64,000 nucleotides of DNA from Pseudoduganella dura (GTDB taxonomy: Bacteria; Pseudomonadota; Gammaproteobacteria; Burkholderiales; Burkholderiaceae_D): NCBI RefSeq assembly GCF_009727155.1, contig NZ_WNWM01000002.1, positions 2,232,001-2,296,000 on the forward strand, written 5' to 3'. The notes beneath the pieces are model-generated. The model saw only the letters and a list, made by a program, of their open reading frames with translations. It had not been told where the DNA came from and made no database searches. How positions within the stretch are numbered: position 1 is the stretch's first letter; the number at the start of each line of letters is the position of its first letter. Both the position numbers and the translations under genes were made by a program. This document shows positions 25,872-36,456 of this stretch, piece by piece.

Positions 25872-27368
25872 ATGACCGAACTCGAATTCCGCTCGCTGGC
25901 CACGCAAGGCTACAACCGTATCCCCCTGATCGCGGAAGCGTTCGCCGACCTGGAAACGCCGCTGTCGCTGTACCTGAAGCTGGCGCAGAGCCAGCAAACG
26001 GGCAAGAACACGTTCCTGCTGGAGTCCGTCGTCGGCGGCGAGCGCTTCGGCCGCTACTCGTTCATCGGCCTGCCGGCCAGGACGCTGCTGCGCACGCACG
26101 GCACCCGCACCGAGATCGTCACGAACGGCGAAGTCGTCGAAACGCACGACGGCAATCCCCTCGAATTCATCGAGCAGTACCAGGCCCGCTTCAAGGTCGC
26201 GCTGCGCCCCGGCATGCCCCGCTTCGTGGGCGGCCTGGCAGGCTATTTCGGCTACGACACCGTGCGCCACATCGAGAAGAAGCTGGCAAACAGCGCGCAG
26301 AAGGACGACCTGGGCCTGCCGGACATCCAGCTGATGGTGACCGAGGAACTGGCCGTCATCGACAACCTGTCCGGCAAGCTGTACCTGATCGTCTACGCCG
26401 ATACCACGCAGCCGGAATCGTTCTCGAAAGCGCGCCTGCGGCTGAAGGACCTGAAGGCGCTGCTGCGCCGCGGCGTCGATGCGCCGGTCACGTCGTCGTC
26501 GGTGCGCACCGAGGCGATCCGCGACTTCGACAAGGATGCGTACCTGGCCGCCGTGGCCAAGGCGAAGGAGCTGGTCATGGCCGGCGACCTGATGCAGGTG
26601 CAGATCGGCCAGCGCATCCGCAAGCCCTACGTGGATTCGCCGCTCACGCTGTACCGCGCGCTGCGGTCGCTGAACCCGTCGCCGTACATGTACTTCTATA
26701 ACTTCGGCGACATGCAGATCGTCGGCGCCTCGCCGGAGATCCTGGTGCGCAACGAAACCCTGCCGGATGGGGAAAAGAAAGTCACGCTGCGCCCGATCGC
26801 CGGCACCCGCCCGCGCGGCGCCACGCTTGACAAGGATGCGCAGCTGGCCGAGGAACTGCTGGCCGACCCGAAGGAAATCGCCGAGCACGTGATGCTGATC
26901 GACCTGGCCCGCAACGACCTGGGCCGCATTTCCGAGATCGGCAGCGTGAAGGTCACCGACAAGATGGTGATCGAAAAATACTCGCACGTGCAGCACATCG
27001 TGTCGAACGTCGAGGGCAAGCTGAAGTCCGGCATGTCCAACCTCGACGTGCTGCGCGCCACCTTCCCGGCCGGTACGCTGACCGGCGCGCCGAAGGTGCG
27101 CGCGATGGAAGTGATCGACGAGCTGGAAATCTCCAAGCGCGGCATCTACGGCGGCGCCTGCGGCTACCTGTCGTTCGGCGGCGAGATGGACGTGGCGATC
27201 GCGATCCGCACCGGCGTGATCAAGGACGGCATGCTGTACGTGCAGGCCGCGGCCGGCATCGTGGCCGACTCGGTTCCCGAGATGGAATGGCTGGAAACGG
27301 AAAACAAGGCGCGCGCCGTGCTGCGCGCCGCCGAACAAGTGCAAGACGGCCTGGATGGGGAGTTCTGA
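25872..27368 (+). CDS. trpE: Anthranilate synthase component I
   Basis: 498 residues; makes anthranilate from chorismate and ammonia delivered by TrpG. N-terminal Trp-binding region has [18 protein letters not shown] (LLES feedback motif). Chorismate-binding domain has [74 protein letters not shown] and [19 protein letters not shown] sits before the ATG at 25872. The frame is open to 25743, but that part overlaps the attenuator and is not protein-like. First structural gene of the trp operon. Confidence 0.97.
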   Translation: MTELEFRSLATQGYNRIPLIAEAFADLETPLSLYLKLAQSQQTGKNTFLLESVVGGERFGRYSFIGLPARTLLRTHGTRTEIVTNGEVVETHDGNPLEFIEQYQARFKVALRPGMPRFVGGLAGYFGYDTVRHIEKKLANSAQKDDLGLPDIQLMVTEELAVIDNLSGKLYLIVYADTTQPESFSKARLRLKDLKALLRRGVDAPVTSSSVRTEAIRDFDKDAYLAAVAKAKELVMAGDLMQVQIGQRIRKPYVDSPLTLYRALRSLNPSPYMYFYNFGDMQIVGASPEILVRNETLPDGEKKVTLRPIAGTRPRGATLDKDAQLAEELLADPKEIAEHVMLIDLARNDLGRISEIGSVKVTDKMVIEKYSHVQHIVSNVEGKLKSGMSNLDVLRATFPAGTLTGAPKVRAMEVIDELEISKRGIYGGACGYLSFGGEMDVAIAIRTGVIKDGMLYVQAAAGIVADSVPEMEWLETENKARAVLRAAEQVQDGLDGEF

Positions 27369-27369
27369 C

Positions 27370-27954
27370 ATGCTGCTGATGATCGACAATTACGATTCCT
27401 TCACCTACAACATCGTGCAGTATTTCGGCGAGCTGGGTGAAGACGTGCGGGTGCACCGCAACGATGAAATCACGATCGCCGAGATCGAGGCGCTGGACCC
27501 GGACCGCATCTGCATCTCGCCGGGCCCGAAGGATCCGGCGCAGGCCGGCATCTCGGTCGAAGTGCTCAAGCATTTCGCCGGCAAGAAGCCGATCCTGGGC
27601 GTCTGCCTCGGCCACCAGGCCATCGGCGAAGCGTTCGGCGGCAAGATCGTCCGCGCCAAGGAAGTCATGCACGGCAAGACATCCCCGATCGCCCACACCG
27701 GCGAAGGCGTGTTCAAGGAGCTGCCGAGCCCCTTCACGGTGATCCGATACCACTCGCTGGCGATCGAGCGCGCTTCCCTGCCCGCCTGCCTGGAAGTGAC
27801 GGCCTGGACGAACGACGGTGAAATCATGGGCGTGCGGCACAAGGACTTCGACATCGAAGGCGTGCAGTTCCACCCCGAATCGATCCTCTCGGAACATGGC
27901 CACGCCATGCTGAAGAATTTCCTCGAACGTACAGCCCCGGGCGCGAAGGAATGA
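27370..27954 (+). CDS. trpG: Anthranilate synthase component II (glutamine amidotransferase)
   Basis: 194-residue class I amidotransferase supplying ammonia to TrpE. Nucleophile Cys79 in [17 protein letters not shown]; His/Glu of the triad in VQFHPESI near the C-terminus; oxyanion strand [14 protein letters not shown] precedes the ATG at 27370, two bases after the trpE stop. May also serve folate synthesis (pabA role), since no separate pabA is seen here. Confidence 0.96.
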   Translation: MLLMIDNYDSFTYNIVQYFGELGEDVRVHRNDEITIAEIEALDPDRICISPGPKDPAQAGISVEVLKHFAGKKPILGVCLGHQAIGEAFGGKIVRAKEVMHGKTSPIAHTGEGVFKELPSPFTVIRYHSLAIERASLPACLEVTAWTNDGEIMGVRHKDFDIEGVQFHPESILSEHGHAMLKNFLERTAPGAKE

Positions 27955-27956
27955 CC

Positions 27957-28997
27957 ATGCCGATCACCCACCAGGAAGCGCTGATCCGCTGCATCGAACA
28001 CCGCGAGATCTTCCACGACGAAATGCTGCACCTGTTCCGCCAGATCATGAGCGGCGAAATGTCGCCCGTGATGGTGGCCGCGCTGACGATGGGCCTGCGC
28101 GTGAAGAAGGAAACCATCGGCGAGATCACCGCCGCGGCGCAGGTCATGCGCGAGTTCTCGACCAAGGTGCCGATGGCGGACACCACCAACCTGCTCGACA
28201 TCGTCGGCACCGGCGGCGATGGCGCGCATACCTTCAACATCAGCAGCGCCGCGATGTTCGTGGCCGCCGCGGCCGGCGCGCGCATCGCCAAGCACGGCGG
28301 GCGCAGCGTCTCGTCGTCCTCCGGCAGCGCGGACCTGATCGAATCGCTGGGCGCCGACATCAACCTGAAGCCGGAGCAGATCGCGCAATCGATCGCGCAG
28401 ACCGGCATCGGTTTCATGTTCGCGCCGAACCACCACGCCGCCATGAAGCACGTGGCGCCGGTGCGCCGCGAACTGGGCGTGCGCTCGATCTTCAACATCC
28501 TCGGCCCGCTCACCAATCCGGCCGGCGCGCCGAACATCCTGATGGGCGTGTTCCATCCCGACCTGGTCGGCATCCAGGTGCGCGTGCTGCAGCGCCTCGG
28601 CGCCGAACATGCGATCGTGGTGTATGGCCGCGACAACATGGATGAGGTGTCGCTGGGCGCCGGCACGCTGGTCGGCGAACTGGTCGACGGCGAAATCCGC
28701 GAATACGAGATCCATCCCGAAGACTTCGGCCTGCAGATGGTGGCCAGCCGCAACCTGAAGGTGGCCAACGCCGCCGAATCGAAGGCGAAGGTGCTGGGCG
28801 TGCTGTCCGGCGACACCGGCGCCGCCACCGATATCGTCGCGCTCAATGCCGGTACCGCGCTGTATGCGGCCGGTGTCGCGCCGTCGATCGAGACGGGCTT
28901 CGTCAAGGCGAGGCAGGCGATCGAGTCCGGCGCCGCGCTGGCGAAGCTGCGCCAGTTCGTCGAAGTCACCCAGGCGCTCGGCGCCGCCAACGCCTGA
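27957..28997 (+). CDS. trpD: Anthranilate phosphoribosyltransferase
   Basis: 346 residues; adds phosphoribosyl from PRPP to anthranilate. Conserved [16 protein letters not shown] (PRPP loop), [22 protein letters not shown], and [10 protein letters not shown]. Two in-frame ATGs: 27951 overlaps the trpG stop as ATGA, and 27957 is six bases after AAGGA. I prefer 27957; translation is coupled either way. Confidence 0.96.
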   Translation: MPITHQEALIRCIEHREIFHDEMLHLFRQIMSGEMSPVMVAALTMGLRVKKETIGEITAAAQVMREFSTKVPMADTTNLLDIVGTGGDGAHTFNISSAAMFVAAAAGARIAKHGGRSVSSSSGSADLIESLGADINLKPEQIAQSIAQTGIGFMFAPNHHAAMKHVAPVRRELGVRSIFNILGPLTNPAGAPNILMGVFHPDLVGIQVRVLQRLGAEHAIVVYGRDNMDEVSLGAGTLVGELVDGEIREYEIHPEDFGLQMVASRNLKVANAAESKAKVLGVLSGDTGAATDIVALNAGTALYAAGVAPSIETGFVKARQAIESGAALAKLRQFVEVTQALGAANA

Positions 28998-29010
28998 TAA
29001 GGACCGGCCC

Positions 29011-29652
29011 ATGTTCGGCATCCACGACCTGACGCTGTTCATCGTTTCCGGGCTGCTGCTGAACATCATGCCGGGACCGGATTCGCTGCTGATCATGGCG
29101 CGCAGCGCCACGCAGGGCTGGCGCGCCGGCGTGGCCGCCTCGCTCGGCATCGGCGCCGGCACGATGGTGCATGTGCTGGCCGCCGCTGTTGGGCTGTCGG
29201 CACTGCTGGCCACTTCCGCTGCCGCATTCAATGTCGTCAAATGGGTTGGCGCGGCGTATATCGTCTGGTGCGGCATCGGCATGCTGCGGGCGAAGCTGAA
29301 GGGCTCGCCCGGCGATACGGCCACGCCCGCTCCCGCGCCATTGCCTTACCGCCGCATCTTCGCCCAGGGCTTCCTCACCAACGTGCTGAACCCGAAAGTC
29401 GCGCTGTTCTTCCTCGCCTTCGTGCCCCAGTTCATCGATGCCGATGCGCCGAACAAGCCGCTGGCCTTCATCGTCCTCGGCTGCATCTTCAACTTCAACG
29501 GCATGTTGTGGTGTAACGGCCTGGCGCTGTTCACCGCATTCGCCAGCGCCCGCCTGAAAGTCAAACCGATCGTCGCGCTGTGGCTGAACCGCGTTACCGG
29601 CAGCCTGTTCCTGGTGCTGGGCGCCCGCCTCGCCCTCGCCGACCGTCATTAA
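29011..29652 (+). CDS. LysE/RhtB-family amino acid exporter inside the trp operon
   Basis: 213-residue, about six-helix inner-membrane exporter. Family marks are the N-terminal [33 protein letters not shown] and [24 protein letters not shown]. It lies 13 bases after trpD and 10 bases before trpC on the same strand, so it should be co-transcribed and under the same attenuator. An aromatic amino acid or pathway intermediate is a reasonable substrate guess from position only. Confidence 0.9.
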   Translation: MFGIHDLTLFIVSGLLLNIMPGPDSLLIMARSATQGWRAGVAASLGIGAGTMVHVLAAAVGLSALLATSAAAFNVVKWVGAAYIVWCGIGMLRAKLKGSPGDTATPAPAPLPYRRIFAQGFLTNVLNPKVALFFLAFVPQFIDADAPNKPLAFIVLGCIFNFNGMLWCNGLALFTAFASARLKVKPIVALWLNRVTGSLFLVLGARLALADRH

Positions 29653-29662
29653 AAGCAAACCC

Positions 29663-30463
29663 ATGTCCGACATCCTGAACAAGATCCTGGCCGTCAAGGC
29701 CGACGAAGTGGCCGCGGCGAAGAAGCACCGCAGCCTGTCCAGCCTGCGCGCCGAAGTGGAGGCCGACCGCGAGTCGCGCGCCGCGATCCGCGGCTTCGAA
29801 GCGGGCCTGCGGGGCAGGATCGCCGCCGGCCAGGCCGGCGTGATCGCCGAAGTCAAGAAGGCCTCGCCGTCGAAAGGCGTGCTGCGCCCGGACTTCCGCC
29901 CCGCCGCCATCGCGCAGAGCTATGCCGAAGGCGGCGCCGCCTGCCTGTCGGTGCTGACGGACGAGCAGTTCTTCCAGGGCTCGACCGAGTTCCTGCAACA
30001 GGCCCGCGCCGCGTGCGCGCTGCCGGTCATCCGCAAGGACTTCCTGGTCGACATGTACCAGGTCTATGAAGCGCGGGCGATGGGGGCCGACTGCATCCTG
30101 CTGATCGTGGCCGGCCTCGATCACGGCCTGATGGCGGAAATGGAAGCGTGCGCCCACGAGCTGGGCATGGACGTGCTGGTGGAATCGCACGACGGCGACG
30201 AGCTGGCCGCCGCGCTGAAACTGAAGACCAACCTCATCGGCATCAACAACCGCAACCTGCGCACGTTCGACGTGTCGCTGGACACCACGCTGGACCTGCT
30301 GCCGCGCATCCCGGCGGAGCGGCTGGTGGTGACCGAATCCGGCATCCTGGGCCGCAGCGATGTGCAGCGGATGCGGGAAGCGAACGTGAATGCCTTCCTG
30401 GTGGGCGAGGCGTTCATGCGCGCAGAAGATCCGGGAACGGAGCTGAACCGGCTGTTCGCCTGA
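29663..30463 (+). CDS. trpC: Indole-3-glycerol phosphate synthase
   Basis: 266-residue TIM barrel, ring closure of CdRP to indole-3-glycerol phosphate. Signatures are [15 protein letters not shown] (catalytic Lys), [60 protein letters not shown] and the phosphate site [16 protein letters not shown]. It is the monofunctional form, with no TrpF fusion. trpF, trpB and trpA are not in the window and presumably lie elsewhere, as in other Burkholderiales. Confidence 0.97.
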   Translation: MSDILNKILAVKADEVAAAKKHRSLSSLRAEVEADRESRAAIRGFEAGLRGRIAAGQAGVIAEVKKASPSKGVLRPDFRPAAIAQSYAEGGAACLSVLTDEQFFQGSTEFLQQARAACALPVIRKDFLVDMYQVYEARAMGADCILLIVAGLDHGLMAEMEACAHELGMDVLVESHDGDELAAALKLKTNLIGINNRNLRTFDVSLDTTLDLLPRIPAERLVVTESGILGRSDVQRMREANVNAFLVGEAFMRAEDPGTELNRLFA

Positions 30464-30466
30464 AAA

Positions 30467-30535
30467 ACCGGGGTCAGCCCCCTTGAGACACTGGCTGCAA
30501 GCACTGACGCCGACTCTTACCGGGGACAGACCCCA
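30467..30535. repeat. Intergenic repeat with accgggg(t/a)cag(a)cccc ends
   Basis: Between convergent trpC and the cyclase gene. The blocks accggggtcagccccc (30467-30483) and accggggacagacccc (about 30519-30534) flank 36 bases; each is itself a short imperfect palindrome. Elements with ggggtctgtcccc ends are, from memory, frequent in Oxalobacteraceae intergenic DNA. This was not checked against a genome. Confidence 0.45.
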
Positions 30536-30556
30536 TCCGCCATCCCGTGGCGTGAA

Positions 30557-31723
30557 TTACGCGGCCGCGCGCCAGGTTTCGATCCGGTCGCGGCCGTTTT
30601 CCTTGGCGCGGTACAGCGCCTCGTCGGCGCGGCACAGCAGCGCATCGAGCTCTTCGTCCGCATCGGTCTGCACGGCCACGCCGATGCTGGCCGTGCACGA
30701 CGGCAGGTCGCCGGCGGAGGCGTCGCGCAGCAGCCGCTGCACGCGCAGCGCGACGGCCAGCGCGCGCTTCAGGTCGGTATCCGGCAACAGCACGATGAAT
30801 TCCTCGCCGCCGAAGCGGGCCAGCACGTCGGATTCGCGCAATGCGGAGCCGATCATCTGCGCCACGCTCACCAGCACCCGGTCGCCTTCGGCGTGGCCGA
30901 AGCGGTCGTTGATCTTCTTGAAGAAATCGAGGTCCACGGACAGCAGCGCCAGCGACCGGGAACGCTGCCGCATGCGTGCCATGCGCGCCACTTCGCGCGC
31001 GTAGGCATCGCCGAAGCCGCGCCGGTTCAACACGCCGGTCAGCGGATCGCTGGCCGAGCGGCGCTCGAGGATGCGGCGCAGCCGCTCGTTGGCCACCATC
31101 AGGAAGCCTACCGACAGCAATGCCGGCTGCAGCGCGGTCGCCGCGAGATAGAAGCTCTGGAACAGGCCGGGCCGCGCAACGTCCACCATTGCCTCGCCAT
31201 GCGTTATCGCCATCACGCCGCGCACCGCCATCAATACGGTGTTCACGGCGATCAGCGTGCCGAAGAACCATGTGGCCAGCTTGCGCCGGCCATGGCGCAG
31301 CACGAGGTACAGCAGCGTGCCGTTCAGCAGCGTCATCGGCAGCGCCATCCAGAAGACGCGGGCCGCATAGTCCGGCGCGACCTGCAGGTAGTACACCATG
31401 CCGGCCAGGGAAAAGGCGGCCGCGCCGCCCAGCATCTTCCAGCCGGGATCGACGCCGTAGAAGCGCTGCAGGCCGATCACCGAGAGGCCGTTGCCGATCA
31501 CGAACAGCACGTTGGCCAACGGCAGCACGGCAATGTCAGGCAAGGTGCCGCGCAGTGCGAAGCAGATGACGGAAAACACCTGCACCGCCAGCGCGGCGCT
31601 CCAGTAGCCGATGCCGCGCATTTCGGCGGGAAAACTGCGGCGGGCACCGAACAGTACCAGGCTCATCACGGCGCACATCAGCGCCGCCATCAGTACGACG
31701 CTGAACGGATCCAGCAGCCTCAC
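30557..31723 (-). CDS. Membrane diguanylate cyclase (GGDEF)
   Basis: 388 residues making c-di-GMP from two GTP. The first ~190 residues form about six hydrophobic segments (sensor of unrecognised type). The catalytic domain has DPLTGVLNRRGF, DLDFFKKINDRFGHAEGD and GGEEF at residues 305-309. RESD five residues before it is a canonical RxxD inhibitory I-site, so product feedback is expected. The start appears to be GTG at 31723, one base after the stop of the upstream peptidase; no Shine-Dalgarno is seen, so expression is probably by coupling. An ATG at 31690 is an alternative. Confidence 0.9.
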   Translation of the reverse strand: MRLLDPFSVVLMAALMCAVMSLVLFGARRSFPAEMRGIGYWSAALAVQVFSVICFALRGTLPDIAVLPLANVLFVIGNGLSVIGLQRFYGVDPGWKMLGGAAAFSLAGMVYYLQVAPDYAARVFWMALPMTLLNGTLLYLVLRHGRRKLATWFFGTLIAVNTVLMAVRGVMAITHGEAMVDVARPGLFQSFYLAATALQPALLSVGFLMVANERLRRILERRSASDPLTGVLNRRGFGDAYAREVARMARMRQRSRSLALLSVDLDFFKKINDRFGHAEGDRVLVSVAQMIGSALRESDVLARFGGEEFIVLLPDTDLKRALAVALRVQRLLRDASAGDLPSCTASIGVAVQTDADEELDALLCRADEALYRAKENGRDRIETWRAAA

Positions 31724-31724
31724 G

Positions 31725-33587
31725 TCAGCGCAGCGTGGTCGGGCGGGTTGCCGCCGGCTTGTGCGCCGTATCGATCGTGAGCCCGATGCCGGGCACCCGG
31801 TCGCCTTGCAGCTGCACCGTGAACGTCATCAGCTCGTCGCGCCGGAAGGCATGCACCTGCACCGTGTCGCCCACGCGATAGCGCGACAGCAGCGCCTCCA
31901 GGTTGGCCGGGTTGCCGGTCACGCGCAAGCCGTCGATCGCCACCAGCAGGTCGCCGGCAGACAGGCCGGCACGGTGCGCGGCGCCGCCTTCGTGGACGGC
32001 GGACAGCTTCGCATCGGCGCCGTCGCGCCCGATGTTGGCATCGAGGCTGGGCCTGGCCAGCTTGCGCTCGTCCACATACTTCACGCCGAACGGCGCCAGC
32101 AGCCTGGCCAGCGGCACGTCGTCGGTGCCGCGGATGTATTTTTCAAAGTAGCTCTTCAGCCGCATGCCGCTGACCTCGTCGAACAGCGCTTCCACTTCGC
32201 CCGGCGTCACGCCGCGGCGGCCATCCGGGTAGAAATCGCGGCCGTAGCGCTGCCACAGCGCCAGCATGATGTCGTCCAGCGAGCGCTGCCCGCCCGATTT
32301 CTGGCGGATGGTCAGGTCCAGGCCGAGGCCCACCAGCGAACCCTTGGCGTAGTAGCTGACGATGGCGTTGGGCGCGTTCTCGTCCTGCCGGTAGTACTTG
32401 CTCCAGGCGTCGAAGCTGGACTCGGCCACGCTCTGCTTCGTGCGGCCGGCGCTGCGCAGCACGCTGCCGACCGTCTTGCCCAGCATCTTGAAATACGTGG
32501 CTTCGCTGATCATGCCGGCGCGCACGAGGAACAGGTCGTCGTAATAGCTGGTGAAGCCTTCGAACAGCCACAGCAGCGGCGTGTAGTTTTCGACCTGCAG
32601 GTCGTAAGGCGCGAACGCCGCCGGCTTGATGCGTTTCACGTTCCAGGTGTGGAAATACTCGTGGCTGCACAGGCCCAGGAACCTGATGTAGCCTTCGCTT
32701 CTCTCGCTGCCCGGGTCTGTGCCGGCCCTTGCGGTCGTCGGCAAATCGGCACGGGCGCAGATCAGTGCCGTCGACGCGCGGTGTTCGAGGCCGCCATAGC
32801 CGTCGCCCACGGCCAGCGTCATGAACACGTAGCGGTCCACCGGCGCCTTTTTCGTCTTCGGCTCGAAGAACGCGATCTGGGTTTCGCAGATCGCCTTCAG
32901 GTCGGCGCACAGCCGCGGCATGTCAAGGTTCGGCACGCGGCCGGTGATCACCACGTCGTGCGGCACTCCATGCGCGGTGAACGTGGCCAGCGCGAAGTCG
33001 CCCATCTCGACCGGGCTGTCGATCAATTCGTCGTAGTCGGCGGCCACGTAGGTGCCGAAGCCGTAGCGCCTTGCCTTCAGTTCCGGCAGCGCGGTGGCCA
33101 CGCGCCAGTTGCGGGCCGCTTCGTCCGCCGGGCGCACGATATCGACCACGTGCGGCACATCCTCCTGGCCGGCCACGCGCAGGAACACGCTGGTGCCGTT
33201 GAAGAAGCCATGGGTCTGGTCCAGGTGCGCGGCGCGCACGGAAAGATCCCACGCGTAAACGTCGTACTGTACGACGAGCGGGCCCTCGACGGCCGGCGCC
33301 TGCCAGGAATGCTTGTCCAGCTTCACCAGCGGCACCGGTTCGCCGTTCGCCTCGGCGCGGATCTGCACGATGTTGCGGGCGAACTCGCGGATCATGTAGC
33401 TGCCGGGAATCCAGGCCGGCAACGCCAGCACCTGGCCCCCGTCCGGTCCACCGCCGGCCGGCTGCTGCACGGTCAGCGTCACCTGGAACAGGTGGGCGGC
33501 GAGATCCTTCGGCACGATGGCATAGGCCACGGCGGGTGCCGCGGCGCGCGGCGTCCTGGTCTTTTTCAGTGGTGTCTTGTTTTTCAT
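31725..33587 (-). CDS. M61 family metallopeptidase with PDZ domain
   Basis: 620-residue glycyl-aminopeptidase-like enzyme. Beta-rich N-domain (about residues 25-200), zinc site H309-E310-x2-H313 in LCSHEYFHTWNVKRIKP, and Glu of the LWLFEGFTSYYDDL block as the third ligand. C-terminal PDZ domain (about residues 510-600, with GLSAGDLLVAIDGLRV). No signal peptide is visible, so it is probably cytosolic. Overlaps the upstream nucleotidyltransferase by ATGA and is followed one base later by the cyclase. Confidence 0.9.
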   Translation of the reverse strand: MKNKTPLKKTRTPRAAAPAVAYAIVPKDLAAHLFQVTLTVQQPAGGGPDGGQVLALPAWIPGSYMIREFARNIVQIRAEANGEPVPLVKLDKHSWQAPAVEGPLVVQYDVYAWDLSVRAAHLDQTHGFFNGTSVFLRVAGQEDVPHVVDIVRPADEAARNWRVATALPELKARRYGFGTYVAADYDELIDSPVEMGDFALATFTAHGVPHDVVITGRVPNLDMPRLCADLKAICETQIAFFEPKTKKAPVDRYVFMTLAVGDGYGGLEHRASTALICARADLPTTARAGTDPGSERSEGYIRFLGLCSHEYFHTWNVKRIKPAAFAPYDLQVENYTPLLWLFEGFTSYYDDLFLVRAGMISEATYFKMLGKTVGSVLRSAGRTKQSVAESSFDAWSKYYRQDENAPNAIVSYYAKGSLVGLGLDLTIRQKSGGQRSLDDIMLALWQRYGRDFYPDGRRGVTPGEVEALFDEVSGMRLKSYFEKYIRGTDDVPLARLLAPFGVKYVDERKLARPSLDANIGRDGADAKLSAVHEGGAAHRAGLSAGDLLVAIDGLRVTGNPANLEALLSRYRVGDTVQVHAFRRDELMTFTVQLQGDRVPGIGLTIDTAHKPAATRPTTLR

Positions 33588-34195
33588 TGCAGGTCCGGCG
33601 GCGTATCGATGTCGAGCAGGATGCCCGGATCGTCCACCGCCACTTCGTTGACGATATTATCCCTCACGATGCCGCGCGCGCCCCGGTCTCCGGTCAGCGC
33701 GAGCAGCTGCGGCAAATGGCGGCGGCCGAAGGCGACCGGATTGCCGCGCTCCGGTCCGCTTTCCCCGTTGCGCTCCGTTGCAAGCACGGGCACCGCGATA
33801 TCGGCGCCCCCTTCCACCGCCCGTGCCAGCGCGGCGATCGTGGCCGGCCGCACGCGGGGCATGTCGCCCAGCGCCACCACCCACCCCTGCGCCGCTTGCG
33901 CGTGCCGCAGGCCGTGAACCAGCGAAGCGGCCATGCCGCTGTCCGCATCGGCGCAGACTACCACCTCGCAGCCGAGCGACGCCAGTTGCGCGGCGACGGC
34001 ATCTTCGCCGTCGCGCACCACGGCCACCACGCGTGGCAGCGCGGCGAGCAGGTGGCGCGCGCTGTGCACGACGACCGCTTCGCCTTCGAACGGTTGCAGC
34101 AGCTTGTTGCGCCGCCCCAGCGGATCGAAGCGCCGGCCGCGGCCCGCGGCCAGCAGGATACCGATGATGCCGCCCATGCCGACATTCCTGTCCAT
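33584..34195 (-). CDS. MobA/MocA-like NTP transferase (molybdenum cofactor nucleotidyltransferase)
   Basis: 203-residue nucleotidyltransferase with ILLAAGRGRRFDP at the N-terminus, a pyrophosphorylase-like loop, and VVALGDMPRVRPATI as the metal/nucleotide motif. It resembles MocA/PucB proteins that attach CMP or similar to molybdopterin for xanthine-dehydrogenase-family enzymes. This fits its place four bases after the molybdopterin subunit gene. An internal ATG at 34177 is an alternative start. Its stop overlaps the peptidase ATG. Confidence 0.82.
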   Translation of the reverse strand: MDRNVGMGGIIGILLAAGRGRRFDPLGRRNKLLQPFEGEAVVVHSARHLLAALPRVVAVVRDGEDAVAAQLASLGCEVVVCADADSGMAASLVHGLRHAQAAQGWVVALGDMPRVRPATIAALARAVEGGADIAVPVLATERNGESGPERGNPVAFGRRHLPQLLALTGDRGARGIVRDNIVNEVAVDDPGILLDIDTPPDLQ

Positions 34196-34199
34196 GCTC

Positions 34200-36446
34200 T
34201 TATGCCACCTGCGGCGCGGCGGCCGAGGCCAGGTCGAACGGCAGCTTGCGCAGCCGCTTGCCGGTTACCCGGAACACCGCATTGGCAAACGCCGGCGCCA
34301 GCGGCGGCAGGCCCGGTTCGCCCATGCCGGTCGGCGCCTCGACCGACGGCACGATGTGCACCTCGACCAGCGGCATGTCCGGCATGCGCGCCACCGCGTA
34401 GTCGCTGAACTGGCCCTGTTCCACGATACCATCCTTCAACGTGATGGCGGCGCCCGGCAACGTGGTACCCAGGGCCATCAGCACCGCGCCCTGCACCTGC
34501 GCCTCGATCGTGAGGGGATTGACCGGCTGGTTGCAATGCACGGCCGCCGTGACCTTGTGCAGCTTCGGCGCGCCGTTCTCCACCGATGCCGTGACCACGT
34601 AGGCGACGACGGTGCCGAATGCCTCATGCACCGCCACCCCGTAGGCCTGCCCTTCGGGCAGCTTGACGGTACGGTAGCCCGATTTGCCGACGGCCAGGTC
34701 TAGCGCCAGGTGATGGCGCTTGTGTTCGGCCGGGATCAGCCGCTTGCGGTAGGCCACCGGGTCCGCGCCGGCCGCCACCGCGGCTTCGTCGATCAGCGTC
34801 TCCATCACGAACGCCGTGTGGGTCGCACCCACCGAACGCCACCACAGCACCGGCACGTTGGCCTGCGCGTTGTGCACCGAGAGGTTCAACGGCACCCGGT
34901 ACGGCCCGCCCATGCCTTCGACCATCGTGGAATCGACCCCGTTCTTGACCATGAACGGCTCGAACGAGGTGCCCGCGATGATGGACTGGCCGACGATCAC
35001 GTGATCCCAGCCGACGATATTGCCACTGGCGTCGAGCCCCAGGTCGGCGCGGTGCACGTGCGACGGGCGGTAGTAGCCGCCCTTGATGTCGTCCTCGCGG
35101 CTCCAGATCACCTTCACGGGGCCGGCCTTGCCAGCCTTGGCCAGCGCCTTTGCTACATTCACGGCTTCCACGATGTAGTCGGAACCCGGCGTGGCGCGGC
35201 GGCCGAAGCCGCCGCCGGCCGTCATCGTGTGCAGCGTGACCTGTTCCGGTTTCAGGCCGGCCGTTTTCGCGGCCGCGGCCTGGTCCAGCGTCTGGAACTG
35301 GCTGCCGGCCCAGATCGTGCAACCATCGCGCCGCAGGTCGACCACGCAGTTCAGCGGTTCCATCGGCGCATGCGCCAGGTAGGGGAATTCGTAGACGGCG
35401 GAGATCTTCTTCGGCGCGGCGGCCAGTTTCGCGGTATCGGCCGCTTTCGCCACGATGCCGGGTCTGGCGGCCAGCGCACGGAACGCCGTGAACTGTTCCG
35501 CGGAGCCGACCTTCTCCAGGCCGTCCGTGTCCCAGTCGATCGCCAGCGCATCGCGGCCCTGCTTCGCCTGCCAGTAGCCATCGGCGATGACGGCCACGCC
35601 GGTGCCGCCGCGGTCCACGTCCACCGGCAGCACGGCGATCACGCCCTTGATCCTGCCCGCCGCGGCGGCGTCGAATTTTTTCACCTTCGCGCCGAACACG
35701 GGCGGGCGGGCCACCACGGCCACTTTCGTGCCGGCCGGCTTGAAGTCCATGCCGAACTGCTGGCTGCCGTCCGATTTCGCCCGGGCGTCCAGCCGGGGCA
35801 TCGGCTTGCCGATGAAGCGGAATTTATCGGCGTTCTTCAGCACCACGTGTCGCGGCACGGGCTGCTTCATCGCTGCTTCGGCCATCTGGCCGTAGGTCGC
35901 CTTCCTGCCGCCAGGAGCGGTCAGCAAACCTTTCGACGCCTTGACCTGGCCAACCGGCACCTTCCACTGTTCGGCCGCCGCGGCGACAAGCATCGCCCGC
36001 GCCCTGGCGCCGATCTCGCGGTACTGTACCCACGAGTGGGCCACCGTGCCGGAGCCGCCGGTGATCTGGATGCCCAGCGCCGGGTCCTTGTACGCTTCGC
36101 CGGCCGGCGCCAGCGCGCCGCGCATCTGCGACCAGTCGGCATCGAGCTCCTCGGCGATCAGCATCGGCAGCGCCGTCTGCACGCCCTGGCCGAATTCGAG
36201 CCGGTTCACCTGCACGGTGACGGTGTTGTCCGGCGCGATGCGCAGGAACGCGTTGGGCTGTTGCGAAGGCTTTGGCCCGGCAGCGGACGCATCGGCCGCG
36301 CGCGCCATCCGGCTGCCGCCGGCGAACGTGAAGCCCAGCACCAGCCCGGTGCCGGCGGCCTTCAGGAAGCCGCGGCGCGACGGGCCGGCCGTGTCGCCGG
36401 CCGCCAATGCCGCCATTTCCTCCGGAGTGATCCATTCAGTGCGCAT
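34200..36446 (-). CDS. Xanthine dehydrogenase-family molybdopterin subunit (isoquinoline 1-oxidoreductase beta type)
   Basis: 748-residue large subunit. A Tat-type motif SRRGFLKAAGTGLVLGFTFAGG lies at residues ~23-44, as in IorB/CoxL-like single-chain periplasmic members. The molybdopterin domain has RLEFGQGVQTALPMLIAEELDADW, GGSGTVAHSW, TAGGGFGRRA, WWRSVGATHTAFVMET and a C-terminal GMGEPGLPPLAPAFANA block carrying the active-site Glu. GGAG precedes the ATG at 36446. It lacks a separate FAD subunit, so electrons probably pass from the 2Fe-2S partner to a cytochrome. Substrate unknown (aldehyde or N-heterocycle). Confidence 0.9.
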   Translation of the reverse strand: MRTEWITPEEMAALAAGDTAGPSRRGFLKAAGTGLVLGFTFAGGSRMARAADASAAGPKPSQQPNAFLRIAPDNTVTVQVNRLEFGQGVQTALPMLIAEELDADWSQMRGALAPAGEAYKDPALGIQITGGSGTVAHSWVQYREIGARARAMLVAAAAEQWKVPVGQVKASKGLLTAPGGRKATYGQMAEAAMKQPVPRHVVLKNADKFRFIGKPMPRLDARAKSDGSQQFGMDFKPAGTKVAVVARPPVFGAKVKKFDAAAAGRIKGVIAVLPVDVDRGGTGVAVIADGYWQAKQGRDALAIDWDTDGLEKVGSAEQFTAFRALAARPGIVAKAADTAKLAAAPKKISAVYEFPYLAHAPMEPLNCVVDLRRDGCTIWAGSQFQTLDQAAAAKTAGLKPEQVTLHTMTAGGGFGRRATPGSDYIVEAVNVAKALAKAGKAGPVKVIWSREDDIKGGYYRPSHVHRADLGLDASGNIVGWDHVIVGQSIIAGTSFEPFMVKNGVDSTMVEGMGGPYRVPLNLSVHNAQANVPVLWWRSVGATHTAFVMETLIDEAAVAAGADPVAYRKRLIPAEHKRHHLALDLAVGKSGYRTVKLPEGQAYGVAVHEAFGTVVAYVVTASVENGAPKLHKVTAAVHCNQPVNPLTIEAQVQGAVLMALGTTLPGAAITLKDGIVEQGQFSDYAVARMPDMPLVEVHIVPSVEAPTGMGEPGLPPLAPAFANAVFRVTGKRLRKLPFDLASAAAPQVA

Positions 36447-36456
36447 GTGTTCTCCT

